51,641 nt of DNA, taken from assembly GCA_019113745.1 (NCBI GenBank), contig DXGV01000030.1, forward strand, positions 1 to 51,641. Reading direction: 5' to 3'. The notes beneath the pieces were generated by a model, which was given only the letters and a program-made list of their open reading frames with translations, made no database searches and had not been told where the DNA came from. Shown here piece by piece: positions 1 to 8,211 of the stretch. The number at the start of each line of letters is the position of its first letter. Position 1 is the first letter of the stretch. The position numbers and the translations under genes were made by a program. Source of the stretch: Candidatus Blautia intestinavium. GTDB taxonomy: Bacteria; Bacillota; Clostridia; Lachnospirales; Lachnospiraceae.

Positions 1-123
1 TGTGAACTTGGAAAAATAAAACAGCTTATTTTCTGAGATTCAAAAACTAAGTCCTTTATTTTCAGGGGATACTTTGGGCTCTTACAGGTTTTCAATAAAA
101 TTTGATTGTATTAGCACAACAGG
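1..123. other. Gene-free left edge, possible end of a mobile element
   Basis: I see no credible gene in this stretch. It is AT-rich and unlike the coding sequence that follows. It directly abuts the point where the adjacent ABC permease frame ends early (stop at 124-126), so it may be the terminal part of an insertion sequence that landed in that permease. No transposase residues or terminal repeats can be recognised in so short a piece, so its identity is left open. Confidence 0.35.
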
Positions 124-519
124 TTAATTTACCAGAGTGTACTCTCTCGCATTCATCCGCATCAAAATCATAGCGTAATATTTATCCCTTGAAGGATGAA
201 AAAGATTTGTATTCGTAACGGAACCTATAGCTGTGAGAAAAAGCAGAATATGCATGTAAACGCCGCTTTCTGAATCTGCCTCATACAGAGCGGCCGCTCC
301 GGCCACCATAAATATAAAATAAAGCAGCTTCCCAAGAAATACCGAGACCACTTCCCATATGCAGGAAAGAATATTGGCAAAAATTTTCAGCTCCCGTACG
401 CCATACAGGGAGTCCGGCAGAAGGCGCTTTACCAGCGGAATCTGTTTCAGCGAATACAAAATCCCATTTACACGGTATGTATTTTTCAGAGAAAAAGAAA
501 TCCTCAGGGTTTTATTCAT
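124..519 (-). pseudogene. ABC-2-type permease, truncated after about 131 residues
   Basis: This is the N-terminal part of the membrane partner of the ATPase at 512-1219. ATG at 519 overlaps the ATPase stop by 8 bases, the usual coupling of an ATPase-permease pair. It has a basic, amphipathic N-terminus and then hydrophobic segments at about residues 48-78 (around IWEVVSVFLGKLLYFIFMV) and 88-100. It stops at ...REYTLVN, whereas permeases of this kind normally have several hundred residues and at least six membrane segments. The sequence character changes right at the stop, so the gene was probably interrupted, perhaps by an insertion sequence. A short but intact membrane protein is less likely. 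If the gene is broken, the ATPase has lost its channel. Confidence 0.6.
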
Positions 520-1219
520 GCTCTTCCTCCCGCAGTGCCGCAATAATCTTTTCTTTAAACTCATGGCTGTCCAGGTTTTCCTTATCTACATGTTCCAGTA
601 CTCCGTGACTGAGCAGTACGATCTCATCGCATAAATCCAGAGCCAGATCCATGATATGAGTAGAAAAAACAGTGACACGATCCTGCTTTAAAGATCTCAA
701 AAGCTGCTTCATCTCCTCGGCTACCACTACATCCAGCGAGGTAAGCGGCTCGTCCAGGAGCAGAATATTGGGCTGGGCAATTATGTTGACAAGCATCTGC
801 ATTTTATTCTTCATACCATGAGAATAATCTTTCAAAAGCTTATCCCTGTCCTCCGGTCCAATACTCATATAATCAAAGTATTCGTCTACCGTTCTGGGTT
901 CCTTAATGCTTTTTTCATTGATATCCATAAAAAACTTTAAGAACTCCCGTCCTGTAAGAAATTCCGGTACAACGGGCGTGGACAGTACATACCCGATATC
1001 TTCGGCCTTTACTTCCCGTCTCCCCCCGTTATCTTCCAGCCAGAAGTTTCCTCCGTCTGTGCGGATATCCCGGTTCAGGCAGTTGAACAGCGTTGTCTTG
1101 CCCGCGCCGTTTCTCCCCAGAAGCCCGTATATTTTCCCGCTTTCAAAAGTAAAGCTGATATCTCTCAAAACCTCCTTTTTCTCAAAATGCTTGGACAAAT
1201 GTTCAATTACAAATTTCAT
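512..1219 (-). CDS. ABC transporter ATP-binding protein
   Basis: A 235-residue cytoplasmic ATPase that would power an export-type ABC transporter. Walker A is GRNGAGKTT (35-43), the signature is the variant DYSHGM (131-136), and Walker B is LLLDEP (153-158). The switch histidine follows in FSTHIMD. The SHGM signature and short length match the single-domain ATPases of ABC-2 exporters in Firmicutes. Start is ATG at 1219 with GGAGAAAGG upstream. It is the first gene of a two-gene operon with the truncated permease. The substrate cannot be deduced. The ATPase itself looks intact. Confidence 0.88.
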   Translation of the reverse strand: MKFVIEHLSKHFEKKEVLRDISFTFESGKIYGLLGRNGAGKTTLFNCLNRDIRTDGGNFWLEDNGGRREVKAEDIGYVLSTPVVPEFLTGREFLKFFMDINEKSIKEPRTVDEYFDYMSIGPEDRDKLLKDYSHGMKNKMQMLVNIIAQPNILLLDEPLTSLDVVVAEEMKQLLRSLKQDRVTVFSTHIMDLALDLCDEIVLLSHGVLEHVDKENLDSHEFKEKIIAALREEEHE

Positions 1220-1414
1220 ACTTACCTTTCTCCTGATACTCCGCCATCCGTGCGGGAATTGAAAATTTCACTCTGCATATACCTTTACTATATACATTCA
1301 GATAAGGAAATACAAGAAAGAAATTGTAAACAATCTTTCCGCCGGAATCTTGAAAACACGGATAAGATATTATATACTAATGGCTGATCATCAAGTAAAG
1401 AAAAGGGATATTTC

Positions 1415-1912
1415 ATGTCACAGTACATTGATCTTATGATAAACGGAAGGGAAACGCCTTCCCGGACCACCTTGTTTTATATTATCTGTCTTCTGGCTGT
1501 CTCTTTTCTCCTGCACCTGCTCCTTCGGCCGCTACGCGCCAGAAAAAGGATCCTTCATCTCAGCAGGGCGGCGGACAAAATGGATCCCCGGGAATTTTTC
1601 CAGCTCAGAATGGCCCGGAGATATCAGCATCAGCCTGATTTTCCAGGTATTTATATTCTTTATAACAAAAGCCAGCGCATGTATTACGTTGGTCAGGGAA
1701 AACGGGTATTCCAGAGAGTAAACAGTCATTTTACAGGGCATGGAAACGGAGACGTATATGCGGACTATAAATATGGAGATGTTTTTACAATACAGATCAT
1801 ACCGTTAAAGGACAGCGGTTTCCGGTCGCTGAACTCTTTTGAAAGATATGCTATCCGAACCTTCAAAGCTTTTAAGCGGGGCTATAACAAAACCCGGGGG
1901 AACAGGCACTGA
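1415..1912 (+). CDS. Membrane-anchored GIY-YIG nuclease-domain protein
   Basis: A 165-residue protein. One hydrophobic helix (about 19-38) is followed by a basic stretch (RARKR) and then a C-terminal GIY-YIG domain. The domain shows GIY (78-80), YVG (91-93), the conserved arginine region GKRVFQR (95-101) and a candidate metal-binding glutamate in SFERYAI (143). GIY-YIG domains cut DNA or RNA using the two tyrosines, Arg and Glu, all of which appear present. The membrane anchor is unusual for this fold and would place the domain at the inner face of the membrane. RBS AAAGAAAAGG precedes ATG 1415. The gene stands alone and ends in its own terminator. The substrate is unknown. Confidence 0.75.
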   Translation: MSQYIDLMINGRETPSRTTLFYIICLLAVSFLLHLLLRPLRARKRILHLSRAADKMDPREFFQLRMARRYQHQPDFPGIYILYNKSQRMYYVGQGKRVFQRVNSHFTGHGNGDVYADYKYGDVFTIQIIPLKDSGFRSLNSFERYAIRTFKAFKRGYNKTRGNRH

Positions 1913-1940
1913 CACAGGCTCTGTTCCCCCTTTTCCTTTC
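1896..1940 (+). terminator. Rho-independent terminator of the GIY-YIG gene
   Basis: A perfect 10-bp stem (GGGGGAACAG at 1896-1905 with CTGTTCCCCC at 1921-1930) and a 15-nt loop are followed by TTTTCCTTTCTTTT. The stop codon of the gene lies inside the hairpin. Confidence 0.85.
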
Positions 1941-1952
1941 TTTTATTTCTTT

Positions 1953-2063
1953 TCATTCCTCATCTTCGTCTTTGCTTTTCTCCCGCTCCTGTAGGATACG
2001 TTCAGGATGCCGGCTCCTGTCAGGGAGCTTGCCATAGATGAATACCGTCTCTTTACAATTCAC
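1953..2063 (-). CDS. Possible 36-residue small protein
   Basis: A GTG-started frame overlapping the last codons of the FtsX-type permease. It encodes a charged, hydrophilic peptide beginning MNCKETVFIYGKLP and ending in an acidic tail KSKDEDEE. No strong independent ribosome binding site is seen, so it would depend on coupling with the permease. I do not recognise the family. It may be chance, or the relic C-terminus of a longer gene. It is listed because its composition is protein-like and it fills the space before the terminator. Confidence 0.2.
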   Translation of the reverse strand: MNCKETVFIYGKLPDRSRHPERILQEREKSKDEDEE

Positions 2064-4383
2064 TGATCGTCTCTGTAACCGACGTTTTCCTTATCCGTCT
2101 GGCAGGAATATAAACGGCGGCCGCAGCGGAGAAAAGATCAAACGCTGCAGAGATAATAATTATATTTACCGGCAGTTCCCAGTTGTTCCCAAAATATCTG
2201 GTGATCAGCCTTATATAAAGGAACCGGCTCACCAAAATCCCGGCCGTATATCCGACTATCAGGCCGGAAACCGAGTAGGTAAGGGCCTCCGCCAAAATCA
2301 TGCGGGTAAGCTGTCCGCCGTCCATACCCACGGCCCGCATGGCTCCATATTGCTTCATTCTTGCCGACGCGCTCATGGAGATACTGTTGACAATATGGAA
2401 AAAGGTGATCATGGCGATGATAGCCAGAAAACTACAGGCAACAAACCGGGTCGCCGGATAGGTAGCCGCGTCCTGCCTGTTTCTTTCCCGCATATCGGTA
2501 AAGATCACATCACTTCCAGCCATACTGCTGATCTTTTCTATTGTTTCTTCCGGTACGTTTTTCTCTGTCTGTATCCCCACCAGACTGTATTCCGTGATTC
2601 CGGTGAGCTGCTCAAAGGTTTCCCGGGAACAGATAAGGCTTCTTTCACCTGGAAACAGGCCGTCCGATACAGCGCAGGTAATCTTTACCTCCTGTCCTGC
2701 GATCTGAACTGTATCTCCAGCCTTCAGAGGATTATCCTGGTCAAAAACTGTCGCGGCCAGTCCGCCTGCTCCATAAATTCCTGATATATCTCCCTTAACG
2801 ACACTTTCCCTGGCGCTGTCCAAAAGTTCGCTGCTGTAGGAGACAAGATTCACCTGAATGCTCTTTTTACCGGAGAGGACTGCCGGAACATTCTCCTCGT
2901 ATGAGGCTCCAAAAACCATTTTCACCCCCGGAAGAGTCCGTATTTCCTCCGCTGTCTCCGGTTTTATGACGGCCGCGTTGGCGTATCCGTTCAGTGTAAT
3001 ATCCGGCTGCCAGTCCCGAAGAGACGGCACCAGCGCGCACGCAAAGTCCAGTCCCACTGAAAAGCAGAAAAAGAGAATGATGCTGAGCGCAAAACTTGCA
3101 GTCATCAAGATCCAGTTCTTTTTCGACGCAGTTGCGTGGCGGATTCCTAAATTTAATTCGATTCTTCCTGGAAAAATTCCCAAAGTGCGCCGTAGGGAAG
3201 TTTCCGGTTTTCCGCCGACGGATACCGCCGCTGCCGGAGATACTGCCGCCGCCCGTTTTGCCGGAGCCTGGGCGGCCAGAAGTACTGTCATAACGCCTGC
3301 CGCCGCGCCGCTTGTCAGACCTATGGGACTTAGAGCCAGTACCGGCGTGCCTGCGAATTCCCCACCGATACCGTAGTGGAGCAAAGCGCAGACAGCGCTG
3401 CTGATCGCCGTTCCAAGGATCAGCCCTGCCGGAACCGCCGTCCTGCACCAGTTCAGGGCTTCCAGCCGGACAAAACTTATGATCTGGCGGCGGCTGGCGC
3501 CAACACAGCGCATCATACCGAAAAATTTCGTTCTCTGAACAACATTGCTGTTCATGCTTCCGGAAATCATCAGTACCCCGGCAAGAAGTACCAGCACAAA
3601 CAGAAACGCCGCGATTCCATAAAAATTTTTTATAGCTTCACTGCTGCTCTGTCCCGCCAGTCCCATAACCGCCGTATTTTCCTCAACACAGTCTTCCGGA
3701 ATATCATACTGCCTCTGTATTTCTTTTTCCCCTTTCGCCGCCTCTGCCGCATTTTCAAACTGTACATAAAGAGCAGGCGCAGCCTGTAACCCGTTTTCCT
3801 CCATAATTTTAACAAAGGCATTTGGAGTCATATATACCGCGACGAGATATGTCTGTCCCTGATAATATTCCTTTTCATCAGAGCCAAAACCGGAAATAAC
3901 AAAATCTCTGTCCCCGGCAGGAGTCTGCAGCGTCACTTTGTCTCCTGTGTTCACATTCAGGGCAAGCTTTGCGTTGGAGCTGAGCAGGATTTCCTCATCA
4001 TTCTCCGGAAAGTTCCCTTCTTCAATACTGTGGGTAAGCTGCGTCATATAAGTAAGATCCGCGCCATACAGTGCGGCTTTTCTCTCCCCGATATAATACG
4101 GCTGATCCGCGTTCTCATTAAACTTTCCCGACCATCCCGCCGCTGAAATATCCTGCCGCTTTTGTATCTGATCTCCTGTTTCCTGAGAAATTTGATTCAG
4201 GCAGATATGCCAGCTTCCGTGTTTTGCCTCCATGGACAGGCGCTCTCCCTGTAAAGTCATATCCACTGTGCTGAAGATCACGGTTACAAGAAGCACGGAA
4301 ATCGTAATACAGAGAATCGTCATACGGTTCTGGCGTTTCCGCACCCGGGCCGAAATCGGGATCAGACTTAAATAGCTTTTCAT
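2053..4383 (-). CDS. FtsX/MacB-type ABC transporter permease
   Basis: A 776-residue integral membrane protein with two FtsX modules. Transmembrane segment 1 is at about 21-42. A large external domain of roughly 200 residues follows, then a three-helix bundle carrying RCVGASRRQI. A second external domain and a second bundle carrying GAMRAVGMDGGQL complete it. This is the layout of permeases that use ATP hydrolysis for mechanical work or lipid/peptide extrusion. ATG 4383 is chosen over an upstream in-frame ATG at 4485 because AGAGGTG sits 7 bases before it and the upstream extension is not protein-like. No partner ATPase is adjacent, which is unusual because such permeases are normally co-transcribed with one. 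Substrate unknown. Confidence 0.85.
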   Translation of the reverse strand: MKSYLSLIPISARVRKRQNRMTILCITISVLLVTVIFSTVDMTLQGERLSMEAKHGSWHICLNQISQETGDQIQKRQDISAAGWSGKFNENADQPYYIGERKAALYGADLTYMTQLTHSIEEGNFPENDEEILLSSNAKLALNVNTGDKVTLQTPAGDRDFVISGFGSDEKEYYQGQTYLVAVYMTPNAFVKIMEENGLQAAPALYVQFENAAEAAKGEKEIQRQYDIPEDCVEENTAVMGLAGQSSSEAIKNFYGIAAFLFVLVLLAGVLMISGSMNSNVVQRTKFFGMMRCVGASRRQIISFVRLEALNWCRTAVPAGLILGTAISSAVCALLHYGIGGEFAGTPVLALSPIGLTSGAAAGVMTVLLAAQAPAKRAAAVSPAAAVSVGGKPETSLRRTLGIFPGRIELNLGIRHATASKKNWILMTASFALSIILFFCFSVGLDFACALVPSLRDWQPDITLNGYANAAVIKPETAEEIRTLPGVKMVFGASYEENVPAVLSGKKSIQVNLVSYSSELLDSARESVVKGDISGIYGAGGLAATVFDQDNPLKAGDTVQIAGQEVKITCAVSDGLFPGERSLICSRETFEQLTGITEYSLVGIQTEKNVPEETIEKISSMAGSDVIFTDMRERNRQDAATYPATRFVACSFLAIIAMITFFHIVNSISMSASARMKQYGAMRAVGMDGGQLTRMILAEALTYSVSGLIVGYTAGILVSRFLYIRLITRYFGNNWELPVNIIIISAAFDLFSAAAAVYIPARRIRKTSVTETISEL

Positions 4384-4429
4384 CTCTCTTAACACCTCTT
4401 TCTTTTTTATCTGTGAAAAGAGTAACACG

Positions 4430-4490
4430 CCAATCCTACTGCAAGATGACGCGCATCCTACAATTTTGTAGGAATCACCACGCATCCTGC
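4430..4490 (-). promoter_or_regulatory. Repeat and palindrome cluster upstream of the FtsX-type permease
   Basis: Read on the minus strand, three direct copies of G(T/C)AGGAT followed by GCG or TGG occur (4481-4490, 4452-4461, 4430-4439). The middle copy is also one arm of a perfect inverted repeat, TCCTACAA/TTGTAGGA with 2 bp between (4456-4473). This looks like a binding region for a regulator of the permease. The half-site TGTAGGA also occurs in the BlaI operator at 29811-29832, but with spacing 2 rather than 4 between TACA and TGTA. Confidence 0.5.
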
Positions 4491-4565
4491 CCCATTTTTT
4501 CTAAAATATCTTCCCTCCTCACCGTCTGCCGGAATCTTTTCCTTCATTCTCATTATAATTATCCC

Positions 4566-4596
4566 TTGACTCTATAATTGTTGCAGAGTTTATAAT
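4566..4596 (+). promoter_or_regulatory. Possible promoter of the first MATE gene
   Basis: TTGACT (4566-4571) and TATAAT (4591-4596) are both near-consensus, but the spacer is 19 bp, longer than usual. It lies 84 bp before ATG 4680. The rest of the intergenic region 4384-4679 holds the repeat cluster upstream of the permease. Confidence 0.35.
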
Positions 4597-4679
4597 GCAA
4601 TACAGTTAGCGTTAATATACAAATGGATAATCCACGGAAAACATATCTGTAAATAATTCAGAAAAAGAGGATACATATT

Positions 4680-6038
4680 ATGGAAAAAAATCTTACTACC
4701 GGCAGCGTATTTAAAAATATTCTGTTTTTCTCACTGCCCTATCTGCTCTCCTATTTTCTGCAGACTTTGTATGGAATGGCGGATCTTTTCATTATCGGCC
4801 AGTTTGAGGGAGTCGCAAGTACAACTGCCGTTTCCATCGGCTCGCAGGTCATGCATATGCTGACGGTAATGATCGTCGGGCTTGCCATGGGTTCTACTGT
4901 CTCCATCGGACAGGCGGTGGGCGGAAAGGACAAAAAAGGAGCCGCTTCCAGTATCGGCAATACGGTAACGCTCTTCATGTGCCTGTCCGTAGTCCTTACC
5001 ATTGTGCTCCTGATCTTTGTGCGCCCCATTGTAAATATAATGTCTACCCCGGAAGCTGCGATTTCCGGTACAGTGGATTATCTGACCATCTGTTTTATCG
5101 GTATCCCGTTTATTACCGCATATAATATCATCAGCTCTGTTTTCCGTGGAATGGGCGACAGCAAAAGCCCTATGTATTTCGTGGCTGCCGCCTGCGCAGC
5201 CAATATCGCGCTGGATTATCTTTTTATGGGAGCGCTGCATATGGGTCCTTCGGGAGCGGCTCTTGGCACAACGCTTTCCCAGGCGGTCAGCGTTGTCATC
5301 GCCCTCATCGTGATCCGCAGACACAGCGGCAGTCTTGCTGTAAAGAAGAAAGACTTCCGGCCAGTCCGGCCGGTTATGAGTAAAATACTGAAGATCGGTA
5401 TCCCCATAGCCACTCAGGACGGGCTGATCCAGGTTGCGTTTATCATTATTACTGTTATTGCCAACCGCCGGGGGCTTACTGATGCAGCGGCAGTTGGGAT
5501 CGTGGAAAAGATCATCAGCTTTCTGTTCCTGGTTCCCTCTTCCATGCTGTCTACTGTTTCTGCCCTGGGCGCCCAGAACATCGGCGCGGGCAAACCGGAA
5601 CGTGCAAGGCTTACGCTTCGGTACGCGGCTTTTATGGCGATCTGCTTCGGCGCCATTGTTGTTTTGCTCATGCAGTTTGCCGCCGGCCCCGTAGTCTCCC
5701 TGTTTACAGACAGCACCAGAGCTGACGGCGCGGAAGTCGTACGGCTGGGCGGCCAGTATATGCGGGGGTATGTCTGGGACTGTATTTTCGCCGGGATCCA
5801 TTTCAGTTTCAGCGGTTACTTCTGTGCCTGCGGAAAATCCGGCCTTTCCTTCCTGCACAACATTACCGCTATTCTTCTGGTACGTGTCCCAGGCGTTTAT
5901 CTTACCTCTGTCTGGTTTCCGGACACGTTGTTCCCTATGGGGCTGGCAACCTCTATGGGTTCTCTTCTCTCCGTGATCATCTGTATCATTGCGTTTACGA
6001 TCATCACACGGAGAGAAAGAAAACTTTCAGTCTTATAA
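4680..6038 (+). CDS. MATE family multidrug/Na+ antiporter
   Basis: A 452-residue inner-membrane efflux protein with about 12 hydrophobic helices in two homologous halves. Typical MATE landmarks are the N-terminal LPYLLSYFLQTLYGMADL helix, FRGMGDSKSPMYF in the first half and GAQNIGAGKPERA at the start of the second. MATE proteins expel cationic drugs or metabolites in exchange for Na+ or H+. RBS AGAGGA precedes ATG 4680. It is a single gene between divergent and convergent neighbours. It is one of three MATE genes in this window. Substrate unknown. Confidence 0.9.
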   Translation: MEKNLTTGSVFKNILFFSLPYLLSYFLQTLYGMADLFIIGQFEGVASTTAVSIGSQVMHMLTVMIVGLAMGSTVSIGQAVGGKDKKGAASSIGNTVTLFMCLSVVLTIVLLIFVRPIVNIMSTPEAAISGTVDYLTICFIGIPFITAYNIISSVFRGMGDSKSPMYFVAAACAANIALDYLFMGALHMGPSGAALGTTLSQAVSVVIALIVIRRHSGSLAVKKKDFRPVRPVMSKILKIGIPIATQDGLIQVAFIIITVIANRRGLTDAAAVGIVEKIISFLFLVPSSMLSTVSALGAQNIGAGKPERARLTLRYAAFMAICFGAIVVLLMQFAAGPVVSLFTDSTRADGAEVVRLGGQYMRGYVWDCIFAGIHFSFSGYFCACGKSGLSFLHNITAILLVRVPGVYLTSVWFPDTLFPMGLATSMGSLLSVIICIIAFTIITRRERKLSVL

Positions 6039-6075
6039 CCATCGCAGGGTTCCCTGTCAGACAGCCGGAAACCTT

Positions 6076-6567
6076 TTAAAGCAGAAATTTCTTTCCCGGG
6101 AAAGGAATACACCGGTTTACTCTCCGGCAGTATTCCACATATATCTGTCCGTAAAGATCACGAAGCCACTTTTCTTCCGTCATCCGGAGCAGAACTGTCA
6201 TATATATCCAGTATATAAACGGAAGCGTCAGAAGAAACAGATTGCAGGAAAAAAGAAGAAGGCCCGTGTTCGCCAGCAGATGGCCGCTGAGGATGGGATT
6301 TCTCACATATCCATAGATTCCTGTTGTCACCAGGACGTTTTTCTGAATATTCTCGCTGATCCTGCACTGGAAGTTTGCCATGGCCCACAAAAAGATACCC
6401 GAAGCCATAAACACGCCTCCCGTAAAATAAAAAAAGGCGCAAAGATCCGGAGCATTTCCCGGTTTTATCATATTTTGATGGTCCAGGATCAGCGCTACGG
6501 CCGTTGCCAGAGCAATCGTTCCGGCATAAGCTGGACCGGCTCCCAGAAGGGGCAGATGATTTTTCAT
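6076..6567 (-). CDS. Isoprenylcysteine methyltransferase (ICMT)-like membrane protein
   Basis: A 163-residue membrane protein with four to five hydrophobic helices. It carries the C-terminal signature of ICMT/PEMT-type methyltransferases: GIYGYVRNPILSG (about 103-115) and a following EEKWL...YGQIYVEYCRRVNRCIPF block that binds S-adenosylmethionine in the family. Bacterial members methylate unknown lipophilic acceptors, as bacteria have no prenylated CaaX proteins. RBS AAAGGA lies 8 bases before ATG 6567. It is convergent with the MATE gene, with no partner gene to suggest a substrate. Confidence 0.7.
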   Translation of the reverse strand: MKNHLPLLGAGPAYAGTIALATAVALILDHQNMIKPGNAPDLCAFFYFTGGVFMASGIFLWAMANFQCRISENIQKNVLVTTGIYGYVRNPILSGHLLANTGLLLFSCNLFLLTLPFIYWIYMTVLLRMTEEKWLRDLYGQIYVEYCRRVNRCIPFPGKKFLL

Positions 6568-6834
6568 AACATTTGTTCCTTTCTCTGGTTATCTCCGGAG
6601 TTCTTCTTTCATCTTTTTTCAGTATAAACATACATATCTGCCGGGTCAAGGTAATTTATGACGGGAGGCTTTCTCTTTTCAGGGACATTTTTCCCTCTTT
6701 CTGCACTGCTGCCGTTCAGCCATATCTGCCCAAAAAGGAAAAAACAGTACCAATTTGTCGAATTTTCTGTTATTCTATATCCTGAACCATTTAATACAGC
6801 ACGACATTTAAAGCAAAATATAGGGAAATGGAAT

Positions 6835-8133
6835 ATGAATTACACAATTACGGAACTGATCTGGCTGTTTCTTGTCTACGCTTTTCTGGGATGGATCATC
6901 GAAACTGTAGTGGGATCTGTCAAAACCAGAAAATTTACAAACAGAGGCTTTTCCACCGGGCCTTTCTGCCTTGTCTATGGAGTCTCCGCCGCTATCATGG
7001 CTGTAACTCTTGACGATCTGATAAACAATACTTTCTTTCTTTTCCTGGGCTGCGGCATTCTTTCCACTGTGATCGAATGGATCACCGGAAAACTCCTGGA
7101 ACGTCTGAACAGTCACAAATTATGGGATTATTCAAAAAAGAAATGGAATTATGACGGCTATATCTGCCTTCAATACAGCATCTTATGGGCGATCCTTGGC
7201 GTAATCTCCCTGCGGTACGGAAACCGGCTTTTCCTTGCCTTCTTCCATCTTATGCCCGAGCCTCTTTTTGAGATCCTTCTGTGGGGTGTCGCCGTCCTGA
7301 TTCTTCTGGACGTCTCTCTGTCTGTGACTGCCGCTCTGCGCATCAGAAAAGATATGCCGTCTATTATCCGGGTACAGCAAAAAGTCGCTGTTCTGACTTA
7401 CCGGTTCGGACTGGCTATCGTAGGGTATGTAGAACGCCGGATGAAAAAAGCCTATCCCATTATCATGGAAAAGGCGGAGCCTATCTACCGGGAAGGCAAA
7501 TTCGCGGAGGGCTGCGGTTTTTATAAGCTGTTCTGGCTCTTTATGATCACCTGCGTGCTGGGAGATCTTGTGGAAACTGTTTTCTGCCGTTTTTCCATGG
7601 GATACTGGATGAGCAGAAGCAGCCTGGTATGGGGGCCTTTCAGCGTTATATGGGGCTTTGCTATTGTGCTCGCCACCGTTCTTCTGTATAAAGATAAGGA
7701 CAAGCCCTGGTATCATCTTTTCCTTTTCGGAACCTTTCTGGGAGGGGCTTACGAATATGTGTGCAGCGTTCTTTCAGAACTTGTCTTCGGCAAAGTGTTC
7801 TGGGACTACAGCAAACTTCCCTTCAATCTTAACGGAAGAGTCAATCTGCTTTTCTGTTTTTTCTGGGGGATCGCCGCAGTGATATGGATCAAGTTTCTCT
7901 ATCCAAAGTTATCGGCTCTTATTGAAAAAATCCCCAAAATATGGGGATATCTTCTCACCTGGATCATGCTCTTATTTATGGCCGCCAATATTCTCGTATC
8001 CGCCGCGGCCCTGATCCGTTACGATCAGAGAGCCGGAGGCCCCGCAGCTTCAGGCGGATGGGAAAGGATCATTGACACGCACTTTGACGATGAACGGATG
8101 GGCAAAATCTATCCCAATGCCAAACCCCGGTAA
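6835..8133 (+). CDS. Duplicated CmpB-type (PF06541-like) putative membrane permease
   Basis: A 432-residue polytopic membrane protein made of two copies of the same four-helix unit. The first copy begins LVYAFLGWIIETV and continues RGFSTGPFCLVYG. The second has ITCVLGDLVETVF and then SSLVWGPFSVIWG at around residue 260. This family is annotated as putative ABC transporter permease (CmpB), but no transport has been shown that I know of. ATG 6835 is used because the family always starts just before the first helix and AGGGAAATGG precedes it. Upstream in-frame codons back to 6658 read as non-coding sequence. A strong terminator follows. Confidence 0.75.
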   Translation: MNYTITELIWLFLVYAFLGWIIETVVGSVKTRKFTNRGFSTGPFCLVYGVSAAIMAVTLDDLINNTFFLFLGCGILSTVIEWITGKLLERLNSHKLWDYSKKKWNYDGYICLQYSILWAILGVISLRYGNRLFLAFFHLMPEPLFEILLWGVAVLILLDVSLSVTAALRIRKDMPSIIRVQQKVAVLTYRFGLAIVGYVERRMKKAYPIIMEKAEPIYREGKFAEGCGFYKLFWLFMITCVLGDLVETVFCRFSMGYWMSRSSLVWGPFSVIWGFAIVLATVLLYKDKDKPWYHLFLFGTFLGGAYEYVCSVLSELVFGKVFWDYSKLPFNLNGRVNLLFCFFWGIAAVIWIKFLYPKLSALIEKIPKIWGYLLTWIMLLFMAANILVSAAALIRYDQRAGGPAASGGWERIIDTHFDDERMGKIYPNAKPR

Positions 8134-8156
8134 AATTTTTCCTTCTCCGACAGAAA

Positions 8157-8187
8157 GGGGGCTGCCTTTAGGCAGCCCCGCTTTTTA
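8157..8187 (+). terminator. Rho-independent terminator
   Basis: GGGGCTGCC (8158-8166) pairs with GGCAGCCCC (8171-8179) across a TTTA loop, followed by GCTTTTTAT. It terminates the CmpB-type gene. The minus-strand PepSY gene converges on it. Confidence 0.9.
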
Positions 8188-8211
8188 TATAGGTTTATAC
8201 AGGCAGGATCA

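Noticed and set aside
4731..5858. Long minus-strand open frame inside the first MATE gene
   Set aside because: Hydrophilic, low-complexity shadow of a membrane-protein gene with no family resemblance.
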